Numbered from the stretch's first letter, positions 34,341 to 42,846 are shown. The stretch: DNA of 52,531 nt from Pseudomonadota bacterium (GCA_021816775.1 JAKAXA010000022.1:1-52531); one strand, 5' to 3'. Notes: a model not told the origin generated them from the sequence alone. Translations and numbers: made by a program.

Positions 34341-36776
34341 TCACTCTGTGACGGGCACCGCAAGGAATTCATCCAGCCAGCGCGCAGGCTCCGTGCCGCG
34401 CTCGCGCAGCAACTGCTCGAGCCGCCGCAACCCGCTCGATCGGGCCGAGAGCACCTGCATCTCGGCCTGAAGTCCCGACAGATCGAGCTGGCACACGAGG
34501 CTCTGCGCTCCCTGCTTGACGAGGAACGAGCGCGCACCCGGCTCGAGCTCGTCCTTGATCAGGGAGACTTCCCGCCGCGTCAGGCCGAAGCCCTGCACGA
34601 GCTCATCGCCGAACGCGCTCGGATTGGGGAAGAAGATCTTGGTCGCGGTCTGCTCGACGACCGTGCGGCTGATGCCGCTCTCGAGCACGTCGCTCGCGCT
34701 TTGCGTGGCGAGAACCATGACGCCGTTGAGCTTGCGCCAGGTCTTGGGCCCGTCCTTGGCGAACTGCTCGAACGCCCGATCCTCGATGAGCCGCCAGAAT
34801 TCGTCCATCCAGCACACCAGGCGCCGCCCGTCGAGCAGTTGACGCACCAGGTGCAGCAGATAGAGTGAGATGGGCGCGCGGCAGCGCTGGTGCTCGAGGA
34901 ATTCGGTCACGTCGAAGCCGACGAGCGCAGTGTGAGAGAGCTGCTCTGCGACCGAGTCGCATGGGTTGTCGAAAACCCAGGCGTACTCACCCCGCGTCCG
35001 CTCGCTCCAGCGGGCCAGCCGCCCGTAGAGGCCCTCGGGATCGGTTGCATCGAGGAACTCGAGCAGATTCGAGAGCCGGCGGGCGTTCGGGGTCAGCGCG
35101 AGGGTGGCGCGCAGCGCCTGGTCGAGCTCACGCACCTCGCGCACGCTGAGCGAGGCGCCGTGCGGGGGCCTGGCGAGAAGCTCGAGCCAGCCGCGAAGAA
35201 ATTCCACGTTGCCGGCGCCCGGCGGCAGTTGCAGCGGATTGAAGCCGGTCGGCTGACCGTTGCGCAGAGGCAGGTAGTGCCCGCCGAGCGCCCGCACGAG
35301 AATCTCCAGCCCCCTGTCCTTATCGAGAATCACCTGGGTCGCGCCGGCGCGACTCAGCATGGCCACCAGAAAGCCGATGAGCGCGGTCTTGCCGGAGCCG
35401 GTCGGCCCGCAGATGAAGGTGTGCCCGGTGTCGCGCCGCCCGCCCTCGCTCGCCTCCGCGGCATGCAGGGAGAAATGAAAGGGCGAGCGCGCGCGGGTCT
35501 GCAACACCGCGAGCGCATCGCCCCAGTGATTGCCATGGGCGCGCCCGGTGGGGAAATTGTGAAACGGCGCGAGCGCCGAGAAGTTGCGCGAGGTGATGGG
35601 CGCCTTGCGCGGGCGGAACGCGAAATTGCCCGGCAGCTGCGCCCAGAACGCCGCCTCCAGAGCGAGATCCTCGCGCGCGACCGTCATGCCCGTGTCGGCG
35701 AGCAGTGCCCGCGCCCGGGCCACGTGCTGGTTGAGCTCCTCGAGGCGCGCGGGGCCGTCCGCCGTGCCGTCGGGCGCGTCGGCCATGACCTGCAGGGTCA
35801 GATGGTGATCGCCCATGACGAACTCGTTGCTGGTCAGCGCATCGAGCGCCTGAGTGAGCTCCTCGGCCTGCGACACCGCGAAATCCCCGGCATTGACCAA
35901 GCGGTTGATCTGGCGTGTCAGCAGCTGCTGTCCGCTCGCCTTGGAGAGAAAGACGAACGATTGAGTGAGCACGAAGGAAAATGGCGCCGCGAGCAGCGCA
36001 TCGAGCATCCCCGCGACGCTTGGGGTCGGGTACTCCTTGACACCGAGCATCGCCCCGACGCGGGTTGCCGACACCATCCGGTACTCGATGACCTCATTGC
36101 CGAAGAAGAGGCGGGTCGTCCCGAGGGCCGCATCGACCGGGCCGCGCGGCAGCGGCACGTGGCGCAGCTCGCCGTTGATCAGCAGAGCGAGGAACTCGAG
36201 CAGTTCCGAATACCACCGATCCGCGTGGCGGTAACAGCCGAGCGCCTGCGGCTCGTAGCGCGCGAGGGAGGCGCACAGCGTGCGGCCGACGCGCGCGCAG
36301 ACTTCAAGAGCCTCGGTGAGCTCTCGGGCCTGATCGGCCGGGCGCGCACCGGCGAGCAGGCGGGCGAGCAGATGCGTCGCCCGGCCCGGTGCGGGCCGGT
36401 AGAGCGCCGCGAGATAGATCTCGTTCACCATGAGGCGCTCGGCGCCGAGCCGCGTGAGATATCTCTCGCGCAGCCGGCTCGCGAACGGGGCGCCGGCGCA
36501 CTGCGGCGCGGCGATGCTCTCCTCGCGGCGAACCACATGGCTCCACAACGCGAGCCCCGGCTCGGCGACATTGCGCCACAGGACGTTCAATCGCTCGTGC
36601 CAACCGTTGATCTGTTCGGCGTCGGCACTCTCGAAGCTCTGCCCGCCGAGCCGGAATACCTGCAGATAGTCGCCGCTGCGGGTCCTGAGCACCGCCGGCG
36701 CAACGTGGGCGCTGTAGGGGATGTAGCGCCGGACCTCGGGCTCGCGGCGCAACGCACCTGCGGTCCGCCTCACCAT
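34341..36776 (-). CDS. virB4: VirB4-type secretion ATPase
   Basis: 811 residues from ATG 36776, overlapping the virB3 stop by seven bases. The longer open frame would lie inside virB3. This is the main ATPase for channel and pilus assembly. The N-terminal CagE/VirB4 domain covers about 1-420. Walker A GPTGSGKT is at about 455, Walker B is LVCWMDEFW, and the sensor motif is VMVLATQSASDVLES. The length matches VirB4 (789) well. It is encoded as a separate protein; there is no VirB3-VirB4 fusion. Confidence 0.96.
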   Translation of the reverse strand: MVRRTAGALRREPEVRRYIPYSAHVAPAVLRTRSGDYLQVFRLGGQSFESADAEQINGWHERLNVLWRNVAEPGLALWSHVVRREESIAAPQCAGAPFASRLRERYLTRLGAERLMVNEIYLAALYRPAPGRATHLLARLLAGARPADQARELTEALEVCARVGRTLCASLARYEPQALGCYRHADRWYSELLEFLALLINGELRHVPLPRGPVDAALGTTRLFFGNEVIEYRMVSATRVGAMLGVKEYPTPSVAGMLDALLAAPFSFVLTQSFVFLSKASGQQLLTRQINRLVNAGDFAVSQAEELTQALDALTSNEFVMGDHHLTLQVMADAPDGTADGPARLEELNQHVARARALLADTGMTVAREDLALEAAFWAQLPGNFAFRPRKAPITSRNFSALAPFHNFPTGRAHGNHWGDALAVLQTRARSPFHFSLHAAEASEGGRRDTGHTFICGPTGSGKTALIGFLVAMLSRAGATQVILDKDRGLEILVRALGGHYLPLRNGQPTGFNPLQLPPGAGNVEFLRGWLELLARPPHGASLSVREVRELDQALRATLALTPNARRLSNLLEFLDATDPEGLYGRLARWSERTRGEYAWVFDNPCDSVAEQLSHTALVGFDVTEFLEHQRCRAPISLYLLHLVRQLLDGRRLVCWMDEFWRLIEDRAFEQFAKDGPKTWRKLNGVMVLATQSASDVLESGISRTVVEQTATKIFFPNPSAFGDELVQGFGLTRREVSLIKDELEPGARSFLVKQGAQSLVCQLDLSGLQAEMQVLSARSSGLRRLEQLLRERGTEPARWLDEFLAVPVTE

Positions 36777-37168
36777 CTCCGCTCCTTCCTCGCGCCCGAG
36801 CACCAGCACAGCGCCTCACGCGCACGCCGCCGCCCCCTCTCGTCCGCAAGATCGAGCGCCAGCGGGCAATAGCTCACCGCGCCCCACGTGAACCGATTAG
36901 CGAGCAGCGAAGGGATGCGGGTGCGCGCCGCGAGAAGCAGCAGGTCGAAATAGCGGGCGTCGCGGGCGCACAGCAACGCGCATAGTCCGTGGATCGGGAC
37001 CGCCAGGAGCAGCGTGAGGAGGTTGCGCGTGAGCAGGAACGCCTCGAGCGTGAAGACGAGATTGAACAGCAGCGCGCTGTAGGTCACGCCCCATCGCATC
37101 GGCGGACGCGTCGCACCCACGAACAGCGGGTCCGCAGCAAGCGTGGCCGTGTATCCACTGGCCGGCAT
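36770..37168 (-). CDS. virB3: VirB3-type inner-membrane protein
   Basis: 132 residues. The start phrase ADPLFVGATRPPMRWGVTY is the typical VirB3 N-terminus, followed by two close membrane segments at about 30-68. The C-terminal 40 residues carry several Cys and a basic end and are longer than in most VirB3 proteins (108). It overlaps virB4 and begins six bases after virB2. Confidence 0.9.
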   Translation of the reverse strand: MPASGYTATLAADPLFVGATRPPMRWGVTYSALLFNLVFTLEAFLLTRNLLTLLLAVPIHGLCALLCARDARYFDLLLLAARTRIPSLLANRFTWGAVSYCPLALDLADERGRRRAREALCWCSGARKERRW

Positions 37169-37174
37169 GGCGGC

Positions 37175-37480
37175 TCAGACCCCGAACATCCCGCGCACCC
37201 ACGCAACGATCTGCGGCGCGCCGAATGCGATCGCGATCCCGAGAATTGCCCCGATGCACCACCCCCAGGAAATCCGGTTTGCCATGGCCATGGCGCCGAG
37301 CACCATCACCAGAATGACCGCCACTGGAGTCAGCCAGGCGAGGATGTTGCTCTCGAGTGCCGTCGCGCCGGTCAGAAACGGCGATGCCTGCGCTGCGGCG
37401 AGCGACGGCATTGCGGCGGCGCTCACGAAGAGCCAGGACCACGCTCGCGGCAGCGAGCACGCTTTCTCGTCACGATTCAT
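37175..37480 (-). CDS. virB2: VirB2-type major pilin
   Basis: 101 residues. A long signal peptide ends near residue 30 (SLAAAQA). It is followed by two hydrophobic segments around a short polar loop (NRISWGW), the VirB2/TrbC pilin layout. The mature product of about 70 residues is the expected pilin size. The ribosome-binding site is GGGAG, eight bases from ATG 37480. It starts 79 bases after ssb. Confidence 0.9.
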   Translation of the reverse strand: MNRDEKACSLPRAWSWLFVSAAAMPSLAAAQASPFLTGATALESNILAWLTPVAVILVMVLGAMAMANRISWGWCIGAILGIAIAFGAPQIVAWVRGMFGV

Positions 37481-37559
37481 GGAGCAATCTCCCGATGGTG
37501 TTGATGCTCGAGACTCTCACTCACGGATCCACGCTGACGCATCACGCCGCCGACTCGTC

Positions 37560-37943
37560 CTAACCCGCGGCGGCGGCCGCGGGCGCCGCCCCTGCAGGCT
37601 CCTCATGCGTGATCCTGCCGCGGGCGCCGAAGCGGAACCCCCGGACGACGTACGAATAGTTGCGGCGACGCTCGCCCTGCCTGTCGACCCAGTGATCCGC
37701 GCGCACCTGCGCCTCGACGATGAGCTGATCGCCCCGGTGCACGTTGCGCACGATGGCCTCGCCGATCGCGCCGAAGGCGATGAACCAGACGCTGGTGGCG
37801 ATCTCGCGCTCACCGCCCTCCTCATCCCGGCCGGCGTAATCGTTGCCGATCAGGCAGAAGCGCACGCAGGTGTGCTCGCCCTTCACGATCAGTTCCGGGT
37901 TGCGCGCGAGATTGCCGATCGCGGTGAGCGTGAAGCTGTTCAT
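37560..37943 (-). CDS. ssb: Single-stranded DNA-binding protein
   Basis: 127 residues with an OB-fold (MNSFTLTAIGNLARNPEL opening, SVWFIAFGAIGEAI, RGDQLIVEAQVRADHWVD). The C-terminus is Ala/Pro-rich and lacks the acidic DDIPF tip of chromosomal SSB, as is common for element-borne versions. The strong ribosome-binding site GGGAGGA lies seven bases before the ATG. It leads the conjugation operon; such SSBs protect the transferred strand. Confidence 0.92.
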   Translation of the reverse strand: MNSFTLTAIGNLARNPELIVKGEHTCVRFCLIGNDYAGRDEEGGEREIATSVWFIAFGAIGEAIVRNVHRGDQLIVEAQVRADHWVDRQGERRRNYSYVVRGFRFGARGRITHEEPAGAAPAAAAAG

Positions 37944-38026
37944 GCTGAGTTCCTCCCGATGGCCTGATGCCCCGTCAGCGTCGACAGCAGTCTAGGCAGC
38001 GGCCGGGAGTTTGGAATTTCATTAGC

Positions 38027-38042
38027 GTGCGCGTTCGCGCAC
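38027..38042. promoter_or_regulatory. Perfect 16-bp palindrome at the head of the conjugation operon
   Basis: GTGCGCG-TT-CGCGCAC, lying 84 bases upstream of ssb and 82 bases before the divergent small gene. Its position in a divergent promoter region suits a shared operator; an oriT-type inverted repeat is the alternative. Confidence 0.5.
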
Positions 38043-38123
38043 AAATCCATCTCGAGCCCCCGGCTCGCGACGGGGCGCGCGTAAGCTCCAATGCGTCGCT
38101 GTGGTCAGCGGGAGATCGGCCTC

Positions 38124-38354
38124 ATGAGCACGAGAGGATTGGGCGAGGAAGAATCGGTCGAGGCGTGCATCGATGCCCTCGATGAGACCGCCACCGTGTT
38201 GGCGCACCACCCGCCGCGGGCGCTCGCCGCGGCGCTGGCCGTTCATCTGCAGGCGGTTCTGGGCGTGCTGCACGGGCAAGGCGAGTGCAGCGCGCAGGAA
38301 ATCAGACAGTGGCTCGAGGAGCTCGTCCGCGGCGCCTGCGGCGATGACGCCTAG
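38124..38354 (+). CDS. Small hypothetical protein divergent from the conjugation operon
   Basis: 76 residues from ATG 38124, with GGAGAT seven bases upstream. The product is acidic and mostly helical (Ala/Leu/Glu-rich), with two Cys and a C-terminal GlnGlu-rich helix. I recognise no family and no helix-turn-helix with confidence. The divergent arrangement across a palindrome suggests a regulator or immunity/exclusion function, but this is inference only. Confidence 0.5.
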   Translation: MSTRGLGEEESVEACIDALDETATVLAHHPPRALAAALAVHLQAVLGVLHGQGECSAQEIRQWLEELVRGACGDDA

Positions 38355-38385
38355 CAGGGGCCATGCCTGCCGCGGGAGCGGGCTC

Positions 38386-38433
38386 CAAAAAGAAGGGGCT
38401 TGCCGCGGGAGGGGGGAGGATGCGGCAAGCCCC
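38386..38433 (-). terminator. Strong intrinsic terminator of the cytochrome operon
   Basis: Read on the minus strand, GGGGCTTGCCGC (38422-38433) pairs over 12 bases with GCGGCAAGCCCC (38395-38406) around a 15-base pyrimidine-rich loop. The run TTCTTTTT (38387-38394) follows directly. It lies 43 bases after the c4 cytochrome stop and shows that no third gene is co-transcribed. Confidence 0.85.
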
Positions 38434-38442
38434 GATCGCACA

Positions 38443-38460
38443 CCGCCGCTTGCGCGGCGG
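38443..38460 (-). repeat. GC hairpin beside the terminator
   Basis: CCGCCGC and GCGGCGG pair perfectly around TTGC, between the c4 stop and the main terminator. It may slow polymerase or protect the 3' end of the message. Confidence 0.5.
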
Positions 38461-38476
38461 CCCTTTGCTCAATCGA

Positions 38477-39127
38477 TTACGGCAAGGACTCCAGGTAGTC
38501 GGCGACCTGCTTCATCTGCGATTTGTGCAGGGTCTGCGCCACACCGTGCATGATCGCAACCTTGCGCATGTTGCTCTGGAACGACTGCAGCTGCTTCAGG
38601 ATGTACTCGGCGTGCTGGCCGGCCAGTCGCGGAAACTGACTGGTGCCGAGCCCCTGCGGACCGTGGCAAGCCGCGCAGGCCGGCACACCCTGGGACGGAA
38701 TGCCATGCTCGAATATCGCGCGTCCCTGGGCGATGACGGCCGGAGAATGTGGAGTGCCGGGGCCCGGCGTCTGACGGGAGAAGTAGTTCGCCAGGGCATC
38801 GATGGTGGCATTGGAGAGCTGATTGGCCATGCCCCACATGTAGGCAACCGCGTACGGATCGCCGCGGGTCTGGGCGCGGAACTCCTTCAGCTGCTGCTTG
38901 ATGTACCAGGCCTTCTGGCCCGCGAGCCGCGGAAACATCGGATTGATGCTGTTGCCGTCGACGCCGTGGCAGGTACCGCACACCGCGATCGCCAGCTCCG
39001 GGGCCTGCTGCGGCGGAGTGGGCGCGCCCTGCGCGCCGCTCGGCAGGCTGCCAAAGCTGAACACCGCGGCCACAGCGGCCAGAAGTCCACGCCGAAACCA
39101 AGTCCTTACCGTGTGATGAATGCACAT
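38477..39127 (-). CDS. Dihaem c4-type cytochrome c
   Basis: 216 residues from ATG 39127. The signal peptide ends near residue 34 (SGAQG-APT). There are two similar class I domains: haem sites CGTCH (50-54) and CAACH (151-155), each with a PRLAGQ segment and a Met-containing YMWGMA/IMHGVA segment as likely axial ligand. It is a periplasmic electron carrier. It is encoded ten bases after the Cyc2-like porin-cytochrome and is probably its electron acceptor. The pair order is that of cyc2-cyc1 in Acidithiobacillus, where Cyc1 is also a c4 cytochrome. The operon ends here. Confidence 0.93.
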   Translation of the reverse strand: MCIHHTVRTWFRRGLLAAVAAVFSFGSLPSGAQGAPTPPQQAPELAIAVCGTCHGVDGNSINPMFPRLAGQKAWYIKQQLKEFRAQTRGDPYAVAYMWGMANQLSNATIDALANYFSRQTPGPGTPHSPAVIAQGRAIFEHGIPSQGVPACAACHGPQGLGTSQFPRLAGQHAEYILKQLQSFQSNMRKVAIMHGVAQTLHKSQMKQVADYLESLP

Positions 39128-39137
39128 CGTTCCCACC

Positions 39138-40583
39138 TCAGAATGCGTACCAGAGCAGGAAGTACAGCGAGTCGTTATCCGACGCGCTGCGTCCCTCTCC
39201 GTCGTAGTTCGTGCCGGCACCATTGAACTTGTTGTAGTGCGTGTATTGCAGCGAGAGCCTGACATTCAGCCAGGGCAGGTACGAGACTTCGCCAATCAGC
39301 CCATCGGTGTCCGGTGAGCCGTTCGCACTGGTCACTACACCGCAGGCGATCGAGGTGCCGGCAGAATTCACGCACGGCGGCGTGCCCGAGGGCGGATACA
39401 GCGCGGTGTCGGTGGTGCCCGTCGTCGAGAACCACCCGATCTGGCCGCCGTAGCGCCGCTCATAGTAGTAATCGGCCCAGATCCGCGTGGTATTGAGGCT
39501 ATCGGAGTGGTTCGCCGCGGCGCCGGCAAGATAGCTCGCCTCGAGGTTCATGTTCTCGTGGATGTGCGTCCCGGCGACGCTGACGATGTTCTCCTCGCCC
39601 ACATACTGGTACTGGAAGTCCTCGGCGACGTCGGCGAAGCGGTTGTCCGGACCCTGCAGCGGATGACCGGTAGCGGCACCGGGAAGCAGCTTGAAGTCCG
39701 CGCCGTAGGTGCCGACCTCGAGCGAGTTCGCACCCCAGTCATATTCGTAGGCGAGCCGCCAGTAGGGCGCGAAGCCCTCGATGACGTTGCTGAAGGTTCC
39801 ATCCAGGGGACCCGCCTGCCCAGTGAGCGCGTTGGTCTGCCCCTGCGGCGCCGAGCGATAGCCGCCGAACTCGACATAGAGCGATTCATCGTAATACAGA
39901 TACGCAGTCAGCCCCGCGACGCTCTGGGCCAGCGTTCCGTCGATCTGCGTCGCCGCGAGCGGCGAGACCACCGCGTTACTGGCATCATACGGGAAGCCCC
40001 ACGCCGGCGTGCTGTTCCACAGATCCTGCACGGTCGGGTTGTTATTGAGCGACACACCGTAGGTAAGCGTGTTCTTGCCCGGTAGCACGATCAGCTTGGC
40101 GAAACGCAGATCGGTGTTGTCGATGCCGATCGTGCCGCTGTCGTTGGCGTAGGTGATCTGCGAGAACACGCCGAAATGCGGCGCGATCTTGCCCGCATAG
40201 AACAGGCTCAGCTGCTGCGGAAACCCGGCCGTGCCGTTTTGCGTCAACCCCGGCGCCGAGGGATAGGTGTTGTCGGGCAGACGCTTGTTGAGCGTCGTAT
40301 ACGAGACCTGCGTCATGATCGAGAACGTCGGCAGCTGCGAGAGCGAGAGCAGCTGCTGGCGCTCGCTGTTCACGGCGCGCACCTGCTTGAGGTTGTCGAG
40401 CACATAGCCGTTGGCCTTGAATACGCGCCCGAAGTGCGTCAGCTCCGGAAAGACCGTGTGGCACGCCGCACACGCCATGCCGGTCTGGCGCGCGAAGCTC
40501 GGCACCGCTTGCGCCGCCGGCGCGAGCAGCACCCCGAGCGCTGCCACCGCTGCCGCAAGCTGGAATCTCGTCATAAGTCGCAT
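39138..40583 (-). CDS. Cyc2-like outer-membrane monohaem cytochrome-porin fusion
   Basis: 481 residues from ATG 40583, with GGGAGGA five bases upstream. The signal peptide ends near residue 26. One haem motif, CAACH (C38, C41, H42), follows in the phrase PSFARQTGMACAACH, then FPELTHFGRVFKANGY, which resembles the Cyc2 cytochrome domain. The remaining 400 residues alternate aromatic and polar beta-strands (for example LSLFYAGKIAPHFGVFSQITY) and end in Phe, as an outer-membrane barrel does. In Cyc2 this design moves electrons from external Fe(II) across the membrane. Many relatives have no proven substrate, so iron oxidation here is only a hypothesis. Its partner is the downstream c4 cytochrome. 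Confidence 0.8.
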   Translation of the reverse strand: MRLMTRFQLAAAVAALGVLLAPAAQAVPSFARQTGMACAACHTVFPELTHFGRVFKANGYVLDNLKQVRAVNSERQQLLSLSQLPTFSIMTQVSYTTLNKRLPDNTYPSAPGLTQNGTAGFPQQLSLFYAGKIAPHFGVFSQITYANDSGTIGIDNTDLRFAKLIVLPGKNTLTYGVSLNNNPTVQDLWNSTPAWGFPYDASNAVVSPLAATQIDGTLAQSVAGLTAYLYYDESLYVEFGGYRSAPQGQTNALTGQAGPLDGTFSNVIEGFAPYWRLAYEYDWGANSLEVGTYGADFKLLPGAATGHPLQGPDNRFADVAEDFQYQYVGEENIVSVAGTHIHENMNLEASYLAGAAANHSDSLNTTRIWADYYYERRYGGQIGWFSTTGTTDTALYPPSGTPPCVNSAGTSIACGVVTSANGSPDTDGLIGEVSYLPWLNVRLSLQYTHYNKFNGAGTNYDGEGRSASDNDSLYFLLWYAF

Positions 40584-40673
40584 CTGCGTCCTCCCATCCG
40601 CCACCTCGAGCGGAAACGGGCGCAGGATACGAAATCACCGCGTGTACGGGGAAGCCGCAAACCCCGCTAAAAT

Positions 40674-40685
40674 GTTTCGCGAAAC
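40674..40685. promoter_or_regulatory. Perfect 12-bp palindrome upstream of the cytochrome operon
   Basis: GTTTCGCGAAAC is its own reverse complement and lies about 90 bases before ATG 40583. No convincing -35/-10 pair could be read around it. A regulator site for the cytochrome operon is possible. Confidence 0.4.
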
Positions 40686-40731
40686 CGAGATACGCGCCGA
40701 CCGATTGGCAAATGTCACCGTTCGGCGAGAT

Positions 40732-42846
40732 TCACCGCAGCGGCGGCTGCGGTCTCACGATGTGCGGCGCGGGGTGATACGCCGGCGCGGGCGCCGGATG
40801 ATATGCGGGCTGATACGCGGGGTGAAACGCTGGGGCCGGCGGCGGTGTGTATGGGCGAGGCGTGAAGCGCGGCGCCACCGGGCGATACATCGGCGGCGGC
40901 GAGCGCGGCGGCGCGTAGTCGTTGCGCATCGGGAACGAAGGATTCGCGCGCAGCGGCGCGAAGCTTCTCTGCGGGCGGTACATCGGCGGCGCCGAGCTCG
41001 GTGCCGCCGGGATCGGCGTTCGGCGTCCCGGGTTGAAGTGGAACCGCGGCGGGCGATTGGCCGGAGCGCGTTGCGGGTTGCGCGAGCGCGGCACCGGCAC
41101 GTGCCGCTGGGGAAGCGGCTGTGAACGCTGGATCGGATGGTTGCGCCGAATGACCGGCGACTGTGCCCAGGCCGGGCGGTCGGCGCGATACACCGGCCGC
41201 GCGGACTGCGGCGCGGGACGCAAGCGCGCACCGGGCGAGCCGATCGGCGCTGGCCGGCCGGCGAAGTCGCTGCGCTGCGGGCCGCGCTGCAAGACGGGCG
41301 CGGCAGGCCGGATATCCGGCGCCAGACGCACCGAGGAGGTCGGGGTATTGGGCCGCAGCCGTGCCCACTGCTGCGGCGTCAGGGCCCGTCCGCCGTTCGC
41401 GCGCAGCGCCTGCACCTGCCGCGCGAACGACACGGGCGCCCGCGCCGGCACGAGCCGCGCGATCACCGGCCGGTCTGTCAACTGGCGCGGCGGCGCCTGC
41501 ACCGTGCGTCTGCGGGCACCGAAGATACTCGCGCGTGTCGGCGTGATGGCCGGAGCCCCGGCGCCGAAGCGCATGCCGAGCAGACCGCGCCGTGTCAGCA
41601 CCACGCGATGCGCATCGGCGGGCTGCGATGTGCTGAATGCCGTGCGCGGAACCGCGGTGACGGCGCCAGGGACGCTGCGGTTGGCGTAGGTGATGCCCGC
41701 GCCGCCGCGCCGATAAGCGGCGGTGACAAATGCCGGGTTCAGGCCGCGCGCATTTGTGAGATTGATGTCGCGCACATACGCGCGACCGGCCGCATAACCG
41801 GGCAGATACACGTCACGCGGCCCGAGCGGCACCCATCCGACATGCCCCCCGGCATGGGGTCCACGATGCGGCCCGCCGAAGTGACCCCCATGCGTCCACG
41901 CCACGAGCCCCGGCGCGTAGACCGGCCGCACGCCGCGCGGCCCCGGAACCCAGCACCAGGCGTTGTGCCAGTATCCCCAACGCCCGTAATGAAACGGCGC
42001 GAACCCCCAGGGCTCATCATCCACCCAGGTCCAGCCCCAGGGGGCGATCCACACCCAGTGACCGAACCGGTACGGCGCCCAGCCCACCACCACGTTGGGG
42101 AACCAGGCATAGCCCCACTCGGTGTCCTGCCAGCCGCCGTAGGTATCGAGGTCGTAAATGCCGACCGTGTCGGGGGAGACGTAGTCGGTGACCTGCGCGG
42201 CCGCCTGGGCCTCCTCGCGGTCGCGGGCCATCGACCAGTCGTCGAATGCATCGGGTATGCCGAGCGTCGCATAGACCACGCCCAGCGAATTGGTGCCCGT
42301 GAACGTGGCGCTCTGCTGCGCCGCCACCGGGAACGTCTGTCCGCCGCCGCTGGCGAGCGCCTCACCGCTGACGACCTCGACGCGGGTGGTGTCGCCCGTT
42401 GAGTCGACCTGCACGCGGTACGTTCCGGGCTGCTCGAGCGAGAGTGCGAGGTTCGGCGTGTCGACCTCGTCCTGCTCCCCGGCGGCGAGTGCGCGCACGT
42501 GCACGATGATCGTGCCGGCGCTGAGCTGCATCTGCGCGGTCATCGCATCGAGATTGAGAATGGAAAAGCCCGTGCGGCTGTCGAGCCGGACCACGGCATC
42601 GCCGAGCTCGATCTCGGCGCGCGAGTCCCAGTCGGTCCAGATGCGGTCCCCGATGGTCACGGGCCAGTTCAGTTCGGCGGCCGCCCACTGCTGCGTGCCG
42701 GCCGGCTCGAACGACACGCTGCCGCCGATGTAGCTCAGGCGCCCCACGCGCGTCGGGGGACTCTCCTGCGCGAAAGCGGCCGGGGCCGCGGCGGCCGACA
42801 GCACTGCCGCGAGCACCCCAAGCATCCAGAACCGTTGGATTCTCAT
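40732..42846 (-). CDS. FecR-domain protein with DUF6600-type and Pro/Arg-rich regions
   Basis: 704 residues from ATG 42846. The signal peptide ends near residue 27 (AAFA-QES). Residues about 33-190 form a FecR-like beta-helical domain (RVGRLSYIGGSVSFEPAG, DRIWTDWDSRAEIELGD). Next is a Trp/Tyr/Gly-rich segment typical of DUF6600 (WAPYRFGHWVWIAPWGWTW, GRWGYWHNAWCWVPGPRGV). The C-terminal 300 residues are low complexity, rich in Pro, Arg, Ala and Tyr, and look intrinsically disordered. It is probably a periplasmic or surface-exposed protein of unknown function; relatives occur alone, without the sigma factor expected for FecR signalling. None is seen here either. Confidence 0.85.
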   Translation of the reverse strand: MRIQRFWMLGVLAAVLSAAAAPAAFAQESPPTRVGRLSYIGGSVSFEPAGTQQWAAAELNWPVTIGDRIWTDWDSRAEIELGDAVVRLDSRTGFSILNLDAMTAQMQLSAGTIIVHVRALAAGEQDEVDTPNLALSLEQPGTYRVQVDSTGDTTRVEVVSGEALASGGGQTFPVAAQQSATFTGTNSLGVVYATLGIPDAFDDWSMARDREEAQAAAQVTDYVSPDTVGIYDLDTYGGWQDTEWGYAWFPNVVVGWAPYRFGHWVWIAPWGWTWVDDEPWGFAPFHYGRWGYWHNAWCWVPGPRGVRPVYAPGLVAWTHGGHFGGPHRGPHAGGHVGWVPLGPRDVYLPGYAAGRAYVRDINLTNARGLNPAFVTAAYRRGGAGITYANRSVPGAVTAVPRTAFSTSQPADAHRVVLTRRGLLGMRFGAGAPAITPTRASIFGARRRTVQAPPRQLTDRPVIARLVPARAPVSFARQVQALRANGGRALTPQQWARLRPNTPTSSVRLAPDIRPAAPVLQRGPQRSDFAGRPAPIGSPGARLRPAPQSARPVYRADRPAWAQSPVIRRNHPIQRSQPLPQRHVPVPRSRNPQRAPANRPPRFHFNPGRRTPIPAAPSSAPPMYRPQRSFAPLRANPSFPMRNDYAPPRSPPPMYRPVAPRFTPRPYTPPPAPAFHPAYQPAYHPAPAPAYHPAPHIVRPQPPLR

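Noticed and set aside
34890-36872. 660-residue plus-strand frame opposite virB4
   Set aside because: Antisense shadow; virB4 has all its motifs in the opposite frame.
38395-38433. The same hairpin as a plus-strand terminator for the small 38124-38354 gene
   Set aside because: No T-tract on the plus-strand 3' side (GATCGCAC follows), so termination is expected only on the minus strand.
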